Positions 1-7,732 of a stretch of 22,916 nucleotides of DNA are shown here, in pieces. The DNA comes from a virus. Both the position numbers and the translations under genes were made by a program. The stretch lies in the IMG/VR virus record IMGVR_UViG_3300020385_000065, positions 1-22,916 of that record; one strand, written 5' to 3'. How positions within the stretch are numbered: position 1 is the first letter of the stretch; each line of letters starts with the position of its first letter. Under the pieces are notes generated by a model. The model was not told where the DNA came from. It saw only the letters and a list, made by a program, of their open reading frames with translations, and made no database searches.

Positions 1-101
1 GGTCATCCGAAGGCTCGTTTTTCATTTAGCGCCAGAAGTTAACCGCTGTTAACGTGGATCCCGATAGAGTTAACAAGCGAGTTAACAAGAGAGGAACGCT
101 G
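1..101. other. Leader upstream of terS; no complete gene
   Basis: The first 101 bases hold no complete gene. One forward frame is open from base 1 to a TAA at 40-42 and another to a TAA at 49-51. Either could be the last dozen or so codons of a gene lying mostly outside the window, but neither short tail is recognisable. The notable content is a cluster of GTTAAC hexamers (annotated separately) and a ribosome-binding site, AGAGAGGA, just before the ATG at 102. In lambda this position, immediately before the small terminase gene, holds cos. Confidence 0.5.
38..86. repeat. Cluster of four GTTAAC sites, candidate terminase-binding region
   Basis: Palindromic GTTAAC occurs at 38-43, 48-53, 69-74 and 81-86, with start-to-start spacings of 10, 21 and 12 bases, close to whole turns of the helix. 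The last two lie in a perfect 11-base direct repeat, GAGTTAACAAG, at 67-77 and 79-89. A fifth copy lies inside terS at 204-209. In lambda the small terminase subunit binds repeated R sites in cosB just upstream of its own gene, and this array has the equivalent position. That it is a packaging or autoregulatory site is inference. The repeat itself is plain in the sequence. Confidence 0.5.
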
Positions 102-599
102 ATGTTTGTGACGTTTGCAAAGTTTGCCGAGATCAAAGGTGTATCAAGGCCAGCGGTCACAAACGCTGTGAAATCTGGAAGGCTTGAAGGAGCTGTTAAG
201 GAGGTTAACGGGCGTCGGATGATTGACGATAAAATGGCTTTGGAGCTGTGGCAGCTCAACTCACAAGACACGAAAGGGATTCAAAAACCTGCGGTGATTC
301 CACAGGTTGAAAAGATGGCAGAGGATGAGATTCCGCTGCTGAATGTGAGTCGAGCGAGGAAAGAGTTTTACGACGCAGAGCTGGCGAAGATCAAGATGGA
401 TCAGCAGTTGAAGGATTTGGTGCCTGCTGATCTTGTGCAGAAGGAAAGCTTTGCGATGGCGCGAGCGGTGCGCGAATCGTTGGCGAACCTTGCTGATCGT
501 TTGAGCAATGAGTTGGCTGGGGAGAGTGATCCGTCACGCATCCATCAGATGTTGGTGCAGGAGCACAGGCAATGTTTGATTGAGCTGTGTGATGCTTAA
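102..599 (+). CDS. Terminase small subunit (Nu1-like)
   Basis: This is probably the DNA-recognition subunit of the packaging motor, which selects phage DNA and delivers it to the large subunit encoded next. From ATG 102 the protein has 165 residues. Residues 3-32 form a helix-turn-helix (TFAKFAEIKGVSRPAVTNAV) of the MerR/Nu1 type, followed by a short wing around VNGRRMIDD. Residues about 80-165 are charged and helical, as in the dimerisation and TerL-contact region of the family. An in-frame GTG at 54 would add 16 residues (181 in all). ATG 102 is preferred because AGAGAGGA sits about 7 bases upstream and the extra residues merely translate the GTTAAC repeats. The 3' end overlaps terL by 8 bases. 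Family assignment rests on the HTH, length and position. Confidence 0.8.
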   Translation: MFVTFAKFAEIKGVSRPAVTNAVKSGRLEGAVKEVNGRRMIDDKMALELWQLNSQDTKGIQKPAVIPQVEKMAEDEIPLLNVSRARKEFYDAELAKIKMDQQLKDLVPADLVQKESFAMARAVRESLANLADRLSNELAGESDPSRIHQMLVQEHRQCLIELCDA

Positions 600-2442
600 T
601 CCGTACCGCGAAGGTTTTTTAGAAGGGCTGCGACCTGAGCAACCACTGACTGTTTCTGAATGGTCTGATAAGTATCGAAGGCTGAGCAGTAAGGCGAGTG
701 CAGAGCCTGGGTTGTGGCGTACGGATCGAACGCCGTACTTACGCGAGCCGATGGATTGTCTGTCTAGTGATCACCCTGTGCAACGCGTGGTGATGATGTT
801 CAGCGCACAGTCTGGGAAGACTGAAGCGGGCAGCAACTTTTTGGGCTATGTGATCGACCATGCACCGGGGCCGATGTTGTGCGTACAGCCAACGATTGAG
901 ATGGCTAAGCGTCTGTCAAAGCAGAGGCTTGAAAGCATGATCCAAGACACGCCAAGGTTGGCCAGAAAGATTGCACCGGCCAGGTCAAGGGATAGCGGCA
1001 ACACGATGTTTGCCAAAGAGTTTCCTGGCGGGATCATGCTGCTGACGGGTGCCAATTCTGCGACTGGTCTTAGGTCTGCGCCTTGTCGATTCTTGTTTAT
1101 GGATGAGATTGACGCGATGCAGGAGATCCAGGGGGAGGGTGATCCTGTGAGCCTTGCGGAGAGGAGAACGACGACATTTGCGCGGCGGAAGATCTTGTTG
1201 ACATCAACGCCGACGGTCAAAGATTTCAGCCGTATTGAGACTGAGTTTCTTAATTCTGATCGGCGTTACTACTACGTGCCTTGTCCAGCCTGTGGAGAAT
1301 TTCAACATCTGCAGTGGCCGCGGCTGAAGTGGGACAAGGGCAAACCTGAAACGGCGAAATATGAGTGCGAGCATTGCAAGGAGCGTTTTGAAGAGCACCA
1401 CAAAACTCGATTCTTGCCACAGGGCGAGTGGCGGAACCATGCACCGTTTGACGGGAAGACTGCAGGCTTTCAGCTAAATGGCTTGTATAGCCCGCTTGGC
1501 TGGGCTAGCTGGAGCCAGCTTGCTGAGGATTTCTTGCGGGCTAAGACTGACCCGGCAGCCTTGCGAACCTTTGTCAATACGAGGCTGGCGGAAACGTTTT
1601 CTGAAGACTTTGCGGCACAGGTTAACGCTGATGGCCTGATGGCTAAGCGTCTGCAGTACAAGCCGGGCATTTGCCCTGAAGGGGTTGTGCTGTTGACGGC
1701 TGGTGTTGACGTACAGGACGATCGTCTTGAAATATCTGTGTGGGGATGGGGTGCAGGTGAAACAGGTTGGTTGATCTGGCATCAAAAATTGATGGGTGAT
1801 CCAACTGCTGTTGAGGTTTGGGGCCAGCTAGATCAAGTTCTTAAAACTGAATGGGACACAGAAGGCGGTAAGCATTTGACGATTGCTCAGATGGCAATTG
1901 ACTCAGGAGGCCACTGCACGCATGAGACATATAACTATGTGCGCGACAGATTGCGCCAAGGTGCTGTGCCGATTAAAGGCAGCAGCAAACGCAACAGCGC
2001 GGCGTTAGGTAAGGGCAGCAAAGTCGACGTGAGCTGGCGCGGGAAAACGATTAGGAAGGGCGTGACCTTATACATGCTTGGCACTGACACGATTAAGACC
2101 ACGTTGTTTGGCCGTATGCGTCACAAGGAAGGCTTAGGCAGCATTAACTTTGGCTTAGCTGCTGATCATGAATACTTCGAGCAACTAACTAGCGAAAAAA
2201 TGCGGTTGCGTTTTCACAGAGGCTTTCCGATCAGGGAATACGTCAAGAAAGCATCAGCAAGGAACGAAGCTCTTGACTGTTTTGTTTATGCCTATGCCGC
2301 CATGCTGTTGTATTCCAGGCGCTTGCCTAAGTTGACGATGTGGGAAAACTTACGCGAGAAACTGGAATCAGGGGGCAAGAGGCCGCTAAAATCAAGCAAT
2401 AAGCCGGCGAAGCCGGTGAAGTCGTTCGTGAACACTTGGTGA
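592..2442 (+). CDS. Terminase large subunit, GpA family
   Basis: ATPase and endonuclease that cuts concatemeric DNA and pumps it through the portal. From ATG 592 (616 residues) the N-terminal ATPase shows a Walker A-like SAQSGKT (about 71-77), Walker B FLFMDEID (167-174) and a coupling motif LLTSTPT (202-208). A four-cysteine cluster, CPAC (231-234) and CEHC (259-262), looks like a zinc ribbon and is typical of GpA proteins. The C-terminal RNase H-like nuclease shows acidic residues in GVDVQDDR (D373), AIDSGG (D437) and EALDCF (D562). Length matches the family. In-frame TTG 580 and GTG 589 are alternative starts. ATG 592 overlaps the terS stop and implies translational coupling. No motif is damaged. 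Confidence 0.95.
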   Translation: MLNPYREGFLEGLRPEQPLTVSEWSDKYRRLSSKASAEPGLWRTDRTPYLREPMDCLSSDHPVQRVVMMFSAQSGKTEAGSNFLGYVIDHAPGPMLCVQPTIEMAKRLSKQRLESMIQDTPRLARKIAPARSRDSGNTMFAKEFPGGIMLLTGANSATGLRSAPCRFLFMDEIDAMQEIQGEGDPVSLAERRTTTFARRKILLTSTPTVKDFSRIETEFLNSDRRYYYVPCPACGEFQHLQWPRLKWDKGKPETAKYECEHCKERFEEHHKTRFLPQGEWRNHAPFDGKTAGFQLNGLYSPLGWASWSQLAEDFLRAKTDPAALRTFVNTRLAETFSEDFAAQVNADGLMAKRLQYKPGICPEGVVLLTAGVDVQDDRLEISVWGWGAGETGWLIWHQKLMGDPTAVEVWGQLDQVLKTEWDTEGGKHLTIAQMAIDSGGHCTHETYNYVRDRLRQGAVPIKGSSKRNSAALGKGSKVDVSWRGKTIRKGVTLYMLGTDTIKTTLFGRMRHKEGLGSINFGLAADHEYFEQLTSEKMRLRFHRGFPIREYVKKASARNEALDCFVYAYAAMLLYSRRLPKLTMWENLREKLESGGKRPLKSSNKPAKPVKSFVNTW

Positions 2443-2443
2443 C

Positions 2444-3016
2444 GTGAACATCCCAAAACAAATTTATGCAGGGACTACGGTCAAGTGGCGGGACGATGCA
2501 GCTGTCGGCCCGTTAAACGAAAGCATTACAAGTGGCACCGGAAATTATTCGCTTGTTTACTACCTAAGAACAAACACTAATCATGAGGGCCATACAGTTA
2601 CCGGCACGTCTTATGGGACAGGATGGGAGTTCAGTATTAGCGCGACTGATAGTTCTGGTTTTGATGCCGGGAATTGGTTCTTTTACGCTGAAGCATCTAA
2701 AGGCTCGGAAAAGTTTACGCTTGGCAGCGGACGACTAGAAGTCTTTGCAAGCCTGGCTTATACCGGGCAGCCTGGGGCGTTTGATGGGCGCACTCAGGCC
2801 GAACAAGATTTGGATGCAGTTACAACAGCGATCCGCGCAATCATTAGTGACAAGGCTGCTGAATACTCAATCGGCAACCGCACGTTTAAACGGATTGATC
2901 TTGCTGAATTAAGAGTTCGCGAAAGTCAACTTAAAGCTATTGTTGTTCGAGAGCGCAAGGCCGCAATGATTGCAAACGGTTTGGGCGATCCACATTCTCT
3001 CTACGTGAGGTTCTGA
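2444..3016 (+). CDS. gpW-like head-tail connector with N-terminal beta domain
   Basis: The protein has 190 residues from a GTG one base after the terL stop. Two parts are visible. Residues 1 to about 110 are beta-rich, beginning KQIYAGTTVKWRDD and including GNWFFYAEASKG and FTLGSGRLEVF, which looks like an Ig-like sandwich. Residues about 120-190 contain an alpha-helical segment then YSIGNRTFKRIDLAELRVRE, resembling lambda gpW, and end in LGDPHSLYVRF. A gene between terL and portal is where gpW sits in lambda, where it joins the filled head to the tail. I recall prophage proteins with the same two-part plan and a similar ending. The role of the N-terminal domain is unknown. No strong ribosome-binding site precedes the GTG, so coupling to terL is likely. 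Confidence 0.7.
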   Translation: MNIPKQIYAGTTVKWRDDAAVGPLNESITSGTGNYSLVYYLRTNTNHEGHTVTGTSYGTGWEFSISATDSSGFDAGNWFFYAEASKGSEKFTLGSGRLEVFASLAYTGQPGAFDGRTQAEQDLDAVTTAIRAIISDKAAEYSIGNRTFKRIDLAELRVRESQLKAIVVRERKAAMIANGLGDPHSLYVRF

Positions 3017-3017
3017 C

Positions 3018-4601
3018 ATGGGCGTTCGATCTGCATGGCGTGAATTGTGGCGCTCAAATCCTGAGCCAATGCCGCGGCCTAAGTCCCGCATGTTTGGCGC
3101 TGCGCAAGCAAGTCGTCTTACGAGTGATTGGGTCACTTCTGTAACTTCTGCCGACCAAGAGATAAAAGGCAGCCTTAAGCGTCTGCGGTCTCGCTCGCGT
3201 CAGCTTGTTCGAGATAACGATTACGCCAAGTCAACTGTTCGCGTTGTTCGCAATTCTGTTGTTGGCACTGGCGTCAGATTGCAGGCGCAGATTAAAAGAC
3301 AACGTGGCGGAAAGCTAGATACAAGGATTAACGAACAAATTGAAAAGGCTTGGTCTGATTGGGGCCGTAAGGACAGTTGCAATACGGCAGGTCAATTGTG
3401 CTTTGCCGATGTTGAAAAGCTTGCTGTTTCGTCAATGTGCGAAAGCGGCGAAGTTTTTGTACGCATCGTTCGTCAAAAGTTTGGTCGTAGCAAGGTCAAC
3501 TTTGCCCTTGAAGTTCTTGAGGCCGATCAACTAGACGAGGATTATCAAAGTCCTGCTCGCACGGCTGGGTCTGTATGGCGGATGGGGATTGAAATTGACC
3601 GTTTTGGTCGAGCCCTTAATTATGCGTTTTTAAGCCATCACCCTGGGGACACTGCATTTCCAACGCAAGCAAAAGAACGCCGGCACATAATTGTCCCTGC
3701 CAAAGATGTTGTCCACTTGTTTGACCGTGCATCTGGTCGCCCTGGTCAGACCCGTGGGGTGCCTTGGCTTGCAAGCGGAATGCAGCGGATGCACCACCTA
3801 GATGGATGGGAGCAAGCAAGCGTTGTGCGTGCTCGCGCCAGTTCTGCATTGATGGGATTTATTCAATCGCCAGAAGGTGAGCTTGATCCAGGCGGTGAGG
3901 TTTATGACGGTGAGCGTGTTTCAGGGTTTGAGCCTGGGCAGTTCAAGTATTTGCAGCCCGGCGAAACGGTGACGATTCCAGACATGGACTCGCCAACTGG
4001 AGAGTACGAACCATTTCTTAGAGCACAGCTAAGAGCCCTGGCCTCTGGGGTTGGGTGCAGTTACGAAACGATTAGTAACGATTATTCACAAAGCAATTAC
4101 AGCTCATCACGGTTGGCCTTGCTGCAGGATCGCGACAACTGGCGGTCGATTCAGCAATTGATGCGTGAGCAGTTCTATCAGCCGATCTATGACGCTTGGC
4201 TGGAGATGGCGGTGCTTAGCGGTGCCTTAAGTCTGCCTACTTACGAAACTGAACCTGAACGATATGAGGCCGTTCGCTGGGTTTTCCGTGGATATTCTTA
4301 CGTTGATCCGCAAAAAGAAATCAACGCACAAAAGGATGCAGTGCGCAGCGGATTTAAAACTCTTGCTGATTGTGTCGCTGAAAACGGCGGCGATCTCGAT
4401 GAATTGCTTGTTGCTCGTCAGGCAGAGCTAGCCAAGCTTGATGAGATGAACATCATTACGGACACTGACCCTTCAGCGGTTAATGGTTCTGGCGCTAGCC
4501 AGTACAAACCAGTTAATACAGTTGACGCTTTTGGAGACACTCCGCCTCCATCAGGAGCTGATGCTGAAAACGTAGGTGAGGAAGAAAGCGGAGACTATTA
4601 G
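3018..4601 (+). CDS. Portal protein, lambda B type
   Basis: Dodecameric ring at the capsid vertex through which DNA enters and to which the tail attaches. The 527-residue product matches the lambda portal family. It has an N-terminal LRSRSRQLVRDNDYAKSTVR block followed by NSVVGTGVRLQ, a central block around RASGRPGQTRGVPWL and LDGWEQASVVRAR, and a later block YLQPGETVTIPDMDSP leading into SYETISNDYSQSNYSSSRLA, which is close to the family consensus. The last 50 residues are acidic, Pro/Ser-rich and probably disordered. ATG 3018 has GTGAGG about 7 bases upstream. It ends 25 bases before the ATG of the protease-capsid gene, and the gap is filled by a palindrome. Confidence 0.95.
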   Translation: MGVRSAWRELWRSNPEPMPRPKSRMFGAAQASRLTSDWVTSVTSADQEIKGSLKRLRSRSRQLVRDNDYAKSTVRVVRNSVVGTGVRLQAQIKRQRGGKLDTRINEQIEKAWSDWGRKDSCNTAGQLCFADVEKLAVSSMCESGEVFVRIVRQKFGRSKVNFALEVLEADQLDEDYQSPARTAGSVWRMGIEIDRFGRALNYAFLSHHPGDTAFPTQAKERRHIIVPAKDVVHLFDRASGRPGQTRGVPWLASGMQRMHHLDGWEQASVVRARASSALMGFIQSPEGELDPGGEVYDGERVSGFEPGQFKYLQPGETVTIPDMDSPTGEYEPFLRAQLRALASGVGCSYETISNDYSQSNYSSSRLALLQDRDNWRSIQQLMREQFYQPIYDAWLEMAVLSGALSLPTYETEPERYEAVRWVFRGYSYVDPQKEINAQKDAVRSGFKTLADCVAENGGDLDELLVARQAELAKLDEMNIITDTDPSAVNGSGASQYKPVNTVDAFGDTPPPSGADAENVGEEESGDY

Positions 4602-4602
4602 A

Positions 4603-4620
4603 ATCAGAAATATTTCTGAT
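4603..4620. promoter_or_regulatory. Perfect 18-bp palindrome between portal and protease genes
   Basis: ATCAGAAAT followed by ATTTCTGAT is an exact inverted repeat with no central spacer. It starts two bases after the portal stop and ends six bases before ATG 4627. As DNA it is a possible operator for a dimeric protein. As RNA it could form a 7-bp stem with an AUAU loop next to the start codon and affect initiation. No Shine-Dalgarno sequence precedes ATG 4627. Function is inference. Confidence 0.45.
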
Positions 4621-4626
4621 CGAACA

Positions 4627-6804
4627 ATGACCGACGATCTGACAAGCAGGGCAGCGCCTGACGGTTTAAGCGTCGGTGATTTTGTTCAATGGGACAGTTC
4701 TGGTGGCACTGCCAAAGGCAAGATTGACAGCATTGAACGCGATGGTTCAATTAATGTGCCTGGCTCTGAGTTCACTATTAATGGTGACGAAGATGATCCT
4801 GCAGCGTTAATCACTGTTTATCGCGAAACAGACGAAGGTTTTGAAGCAACAGACGTTAAAGCCGGTCATCGTTTTTCAACGTTGACCAAAATTTCTGCAT
4901 TGCGTTCTGCTACTTCATTGCTGAAACGGGCTGGGGAAACTCAGTTTGAGGAGCAGGAGGACCGAGTTATGGAGTTTAGCTTTAGCTCTGAATATCCAGT
5001 TGAACGCTCTTTTGGTTCAGAGGTCTTAAGCCATGACAAAGACGCCGCAGATTTGAGCAGATTGAACGACGGCGCACCGCTTTTGTTTAATCACGACATG
5101 GACCGGCCAATTGGTGTTGTTGAGCGTGCTTATCTTGACGACGACAAAAAGAAAGGCGTAAGCCGTGTTCGCTTTAGCCGCAACTCTTTTGCGCAAGAAA
5201 TTTTAGCGGACGTTAAAGACGGAATAATGCGCAATATCTCCTTTGGTTATCGGATCAAAGAGATGGAAGAGCGCAACAACGAATTTGTGGCAACTTCGTG
5301 GGAGCCCTACGAAATCAGCGTCGTAAGTGTCCCCGCTGATCCAAACATTGGCGTGGGGAGATCTTTGCTTTCAGACACTACAATGGACAAAGAAACAGCC
5401 TCTGAGGTTGATTCTGCGGCTCGCGTCGCACCACTCACACAACCCGATTCTGAGAATCAAATGTCCACAGCACCCGATCTCAACGTGGTGCGCGATGAGG
5501 CTTCCAAAAAGGCTGCCTCTTCAGAGCGTACCCGCATCAAAAACATCCAAGAGCTTTGCGGCAAGCACGAAATGCGTGACCTTGCTGAGCAGCTGATTGA
5601 TAACGGCAGCAGCATTGATGTTGCCCGTGCAGCTGTTCTCGAAAAGATTGGCTCCAAGCCTGTTGAAACTGTTGCTCCTGTTGACCTTGGTCAGCAGACC
5701 CAAGAGCGTTATCAGCTGATCGATGGCGTCCGCGCTTTGATCACTGGTGATTGGTCATCGCATGGCGCTGGTCTTTGCCGTGAGCTGAGCCAAGAAGTTC
5801 AGCGCAGCTCTGGCATTGCTGCCACGAGTGAGCGTTCCTTCTTTGTTCCTTTCTCTGCGCTGTCACAACGCGCCACCTACGTCACTTCTGGCGCAACGAC
5901 CGGCGGCAACCTTGTTGCGACCGATCTGCTGGCTGATGACTTCATTGAAGCCCTGCGGAATGCTTCACCTGTAGTTGGCCTGGGCGTTCGCACACTGACC
6001 GGCTTGGTTGGTGATGTTGCAATCCCTCGCCGCTCTGGTGTTTCCAGCACCTACTACCTGTCTTCTGAGACAACCGCGATCACACAGTCGGAATCTACTT
6101 TCGACCAGATCACGATGAGCCCCAAGAACCTTGCGGCTCTTTCCAAGTACAGCCGTCAAACCTTGCTTCAGGGCACACCTGGCATTGAAGAGCTTGTGCG
6201 CCGCGATCTGACCGATGGTCTCAACGCTGCTGTTGATGCTGCGATTCTGAACGGTTCCGGTTCTTCCGGTCAGCCAACAGGCATCCGCAACACTTCTGGC
6301 ATTGGATCCGTTGCGATGGGAACCAACGGTGGTTCATTGACCCTTGAAAAAGTGGTTGATCTAGAAACTGCCATCACAGAGGACAACGCCTTTGGTCCAA
6401 ACATGGCTTATGTCACCAACGGCAAGGTCGTTGGCGGGCTGAAGAAACTTCGCGCTGGTGGTTCTTCTGCAACTGATGGTGCTTTCCTCTACAACTCGGA
6501 TCTTTCCGCTATTGGTCGTGGCCCAACGCCTTTGACCCTTAACGGTTATCCCTTGGCAGTAACCAACGCTGTCCCTTCTAACTTGACAAAGGGTTCTGCT
6601 TCCAGCGTTTGTTCTTCCTTGGTTGCTGGTGACTTCAGCCAGGCCATGATTGGTTTCTATGGCAACGGCCTGGAAATCACTGTTGGCACCGATGGAGATG
6701 ACTTCTCCAAGGCGTTGTCATCTGTCCGCGGCATCATTTCATTCGACGTTGCAGTTCGCCAAGCATCGGCATTTGCATCGATCGAAGATATCACCACCGC
6801 TTAA
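4627..6804 (+). CDS. Tudor-like domain / prohead protease / major capsid protein fusion
   Basis: One 725-residue polyprotein. Residues about 15-89 (SVGDFVQWDSSGGTAKGKI ... DDPAALITVYR ... GHRFSTLTKI) resemble small Tudor/SH3-like modules found in phage proteins. Residues about 113-250 are a U35-type prohead protease, with probable catalytic His156 in LFNHDMDRPIGVV, Ser205 in RNISFGYRI and an acidic residue near 226-229 in SWEPYEISVVSVPADP. After a polar linker, residues about 293-350 are a helical, scaffold-like delta region. Residues about 360-725 are an HK97-fold capsid protein (VTSGATTGGNLVATDLL, TDGLNAAVDAAILNGSGSSG). The expected outcome is shell assembly, then self-cleavage releasing protease and delta region. 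An in-frame GTG at 4576 inside the portal gene would add 17 residues. ATG 4627 is preferred because the longer form would encode the palindrome. Codon use in the capsid part is visibly GC-richer than in the distal tail genes. Confidence 0.93.
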   Translation: MTDDLTSRAAPDGLSVGDFVQWDSSGGTAKGKIDSIERDGSINVPGSEFTINGDEDDPAALITVYRETDEGFEATDVKAGHRFSTLTKISALRSATSLLKRAGETQFEEQEDRVMEFSFSSEYPVERSFGSEVLSHDKDAADLSRLNDGAPLLFNHDMDRPIGVVERAYLDDDKKKGVSRVRFSRNSFAQEILADVKDGIMRNISFGYRIKEMEERNNEFVATSWEPYEISVVSVPADPNIGVGRSLLSDTTMDKETASEVDSAARVAPLTQPDSENQMSTAPDLNVVRDEASKKAASSERTRIKNIQELCGKHEMRDLAEQLIDNGSSIDVARAAVLEKIGSKPVETVAPVDLGQQTQERYQLIDGVRALITGDWSSHGAGLCRELSQEVQRSSGIAATSERSFFVPFSALSQRATYVTSGATTGGNLVATDLLADDFIEALRNASPVVGLGVRTLTGLVGDVAIPRRSGVSSTYYLSSETTAITQSESTFDQITMSPKNLAALSKYSRQTLLQGTPGIEELVRRDLTDGLNAAVDAAILNGSGSSGQPTGIRNTSGIGSVAMGTNGGSLTLEKVVDLETAITEDNAFGPNMAYVTNGKVVGGLKKLRAGGSSATDGAFLYNSDLSAIGRGPTPLTLNGYPLAVTNAVPSNLTKGSASSVCSSLVAGDFSQAMIGFYGNGLEITVGTDGDDFSKALSSVRGIISFDVAVRQASAFASIEDITTA

Positions 6805-6811
6805 TGATCAC

Positions 6812-6840
6812 AGGGGCCGGAAACGGCCCCTCTTTTTTTT
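6812..6840 (+). terminator. Rho-independent terminator after the capsid gene
   Basis: AGGGGCCG (6812-6819) pairs perfectly with CGGCCCCT (6824-6831) across a GAAA tetraloop, followed by C and eight T (6833-6840). It begins 8 bases after the capsid stop. It is the only strong intrinsic terminator I see in the window, in the middle of an otherwise continuous late operon, so it probably lowers expression of the downstream genes relative to capsid, or is overcome by antitermination. Confidence 0.92.
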
Positions 6841-7023
6841 ATGAAAGTCACTTGCACCAAAGCAGTTATGGCAAGCGGCCAAGCCCTTGAGGCTGGCCAA
6901 AGCTATGACCTAAGCAACGCCGATGGTGATCTTTTGATCCGCATGGGCAAGGCCGTTAAGGCTTCTGAGGAGGCACCAAAGCCAAAAGCAAAACGCAAAC
7001 CAAAAGCAAATGCCGCTAGCTGA
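6841..7023 (+). CDS. Small head-completion-region protein (unknown function)
   Basis: A 60-residue product begins MKVTCTKAVMASG, continues with GQSYDLSNADGDLLIRMGKAV and ends in a Lys/Pro/Ala-rich basic tail (PKPKAKRKPKA). I know similar short proteins with a conserved beta core and a lysine-rich tail directly after capsid genes in other siphophages, at about the place of lambda FI, but their role is not established. The ATG at 6841 follows immediately after the terminator T-run, so there is no Shine-Dalgarno sequence, and the hairpin covers the region where a ribosome would bind. ATG 6868 (MASGQAL) is a possible alternative start. The 3' end overlaps the next gene by 14 bases. Confidence 0.65.
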   Translation: MKVTCTKAVMASGQALEAGQSYDLSNADGDLLIRMGKAVKASEEAPKPKAKRKPKANAAS

Positions 7024-7303
7024 TTTTTTATCAGATGACCTAGGGGTTTTTCTTGATGATCCTTTCGGTGTGTCTGCAACGTCAGGCTTTACAACCGCCA
7101 AAGTCTTGTTGGATCAGCCCAGTCAGGTTTTAGCTGGTGACATGGTTTTGCATACCGACTACCAGATCACCGCCAAGGCTTCTGACTTTGGCACCCTTAC
7201 AGCAGGCACCAGCATCACCGTCGATTCTGTTGCCTACACAGTGCGTGAGACACGCTTGATTGATGACGGGTTGCTTTGTGAAATCTCGCTGCAGAAAACA
7301 TGA
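7010..7303 (+). CDS. Head-tail joining protein, FII-like
   Basis: The 97-residue product begins MPLADFLSDDLGVFLDDPFGVSAT, the typical opening of the short FII-like joining proteins, and continues with a beta-rich C terminus (DFGTLTAGTSITVDSVAYTV ... LIDDGLLCEISLQ). In lambda, FII completes the portal vertex after DNA packaging and forms the surface to which the tail binds. The start overlaps the previous gene and the stop overlaps the next gene's ATG (ATGA), so expression is probably coupled. Assignment rests on the opening motif, size and gene order. Sequence is usually poorly conserved in this family. Confidence 0.72.
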   Translation: MPLADFLSDDLGVFLDDPFGVSATSGFTTAKVLLDQPSQVLAGDMVLHTDYQITAKASDFGTLTAGTSITVDSVAYTVRETRLIDDGLLCEISLQKT

Positions 7304-7731
7304 CGACACTGCGCGAAAACATTCTTGAAGACATCATGAGCAGCCTGAGCGGCACCACAGGCGTGGGCGCTCGGATCTATCGCAGCCGTGTTGTTCCATT
7401 GCAGCGCGGCGAAAGCCCTGCATTAGTTGTTGAGCCTGTAAGTGATACGCCAGAACAGAACACAAGTTTGCCGACCTTGGATTGGTCGCTTGTTGTGCGT
7501 GTGTCTGTGATTGTGCGAGGTGAAAAGCCTGATGAAGTTGCCGACCCAATAGTTGAAAGCCTGCACAGCAAAATCATGGCTGATTTAACTCTTGGTGGTT
7601 ATGCCATTGATGTTCAGCCACAAGGCGTAAGTTTTGAAATGGTTGATGCAGATCAACCAGCAGGTGTAATAGGTTGCGATTATCTAGTTCGTTACCGAAC
7701 TCGATTAGCTGATCTGACGCAAGGCCCTTAA
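7300..7731 (+). CDS. Tail terminator / minor tail protein U-like
   Basis: The 143-residue product carries an N-terminal helix (MTTLRENILEDIMSSL), IYRSRVVPLQRGESPALVV, a beta-strand core (DWSLVVRVSVIVRG), ADPIVESLHSKIMADLTLGG and a final YLVRYRTRLADL. This order of motifs is usual for gpU-like proteins, which form a hexameric ring that stops tail tube growth and joins the tail to the head. Its place between FII-like and tube genes agrees. No separate lambda Z equivalent is seen. The start is coupled to the previous gene through ATGA. Confidence 0.72.
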   Translation: MTTLRENILEDIMSSLSGTTGVGARIYRSRVVPLQRGESPALVVEPVSDTPEQNTSLPTLDWSLVVRVSVIVRGEKPDEVADPIVESLHSKIMADLTLGGYAIDVQPQGVSFEMVDADQPAGVIGCDYLVRYRTRLADLTQGP

Positions 7732-7732
7732 G

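Noticed and set aside
54-101. GTG 54 as the terS start
   Set aside because: It translates the GTTAAC repeats and has no ribosome-binding site, whereas ATG 102 has AGAGAGGA at good distance.
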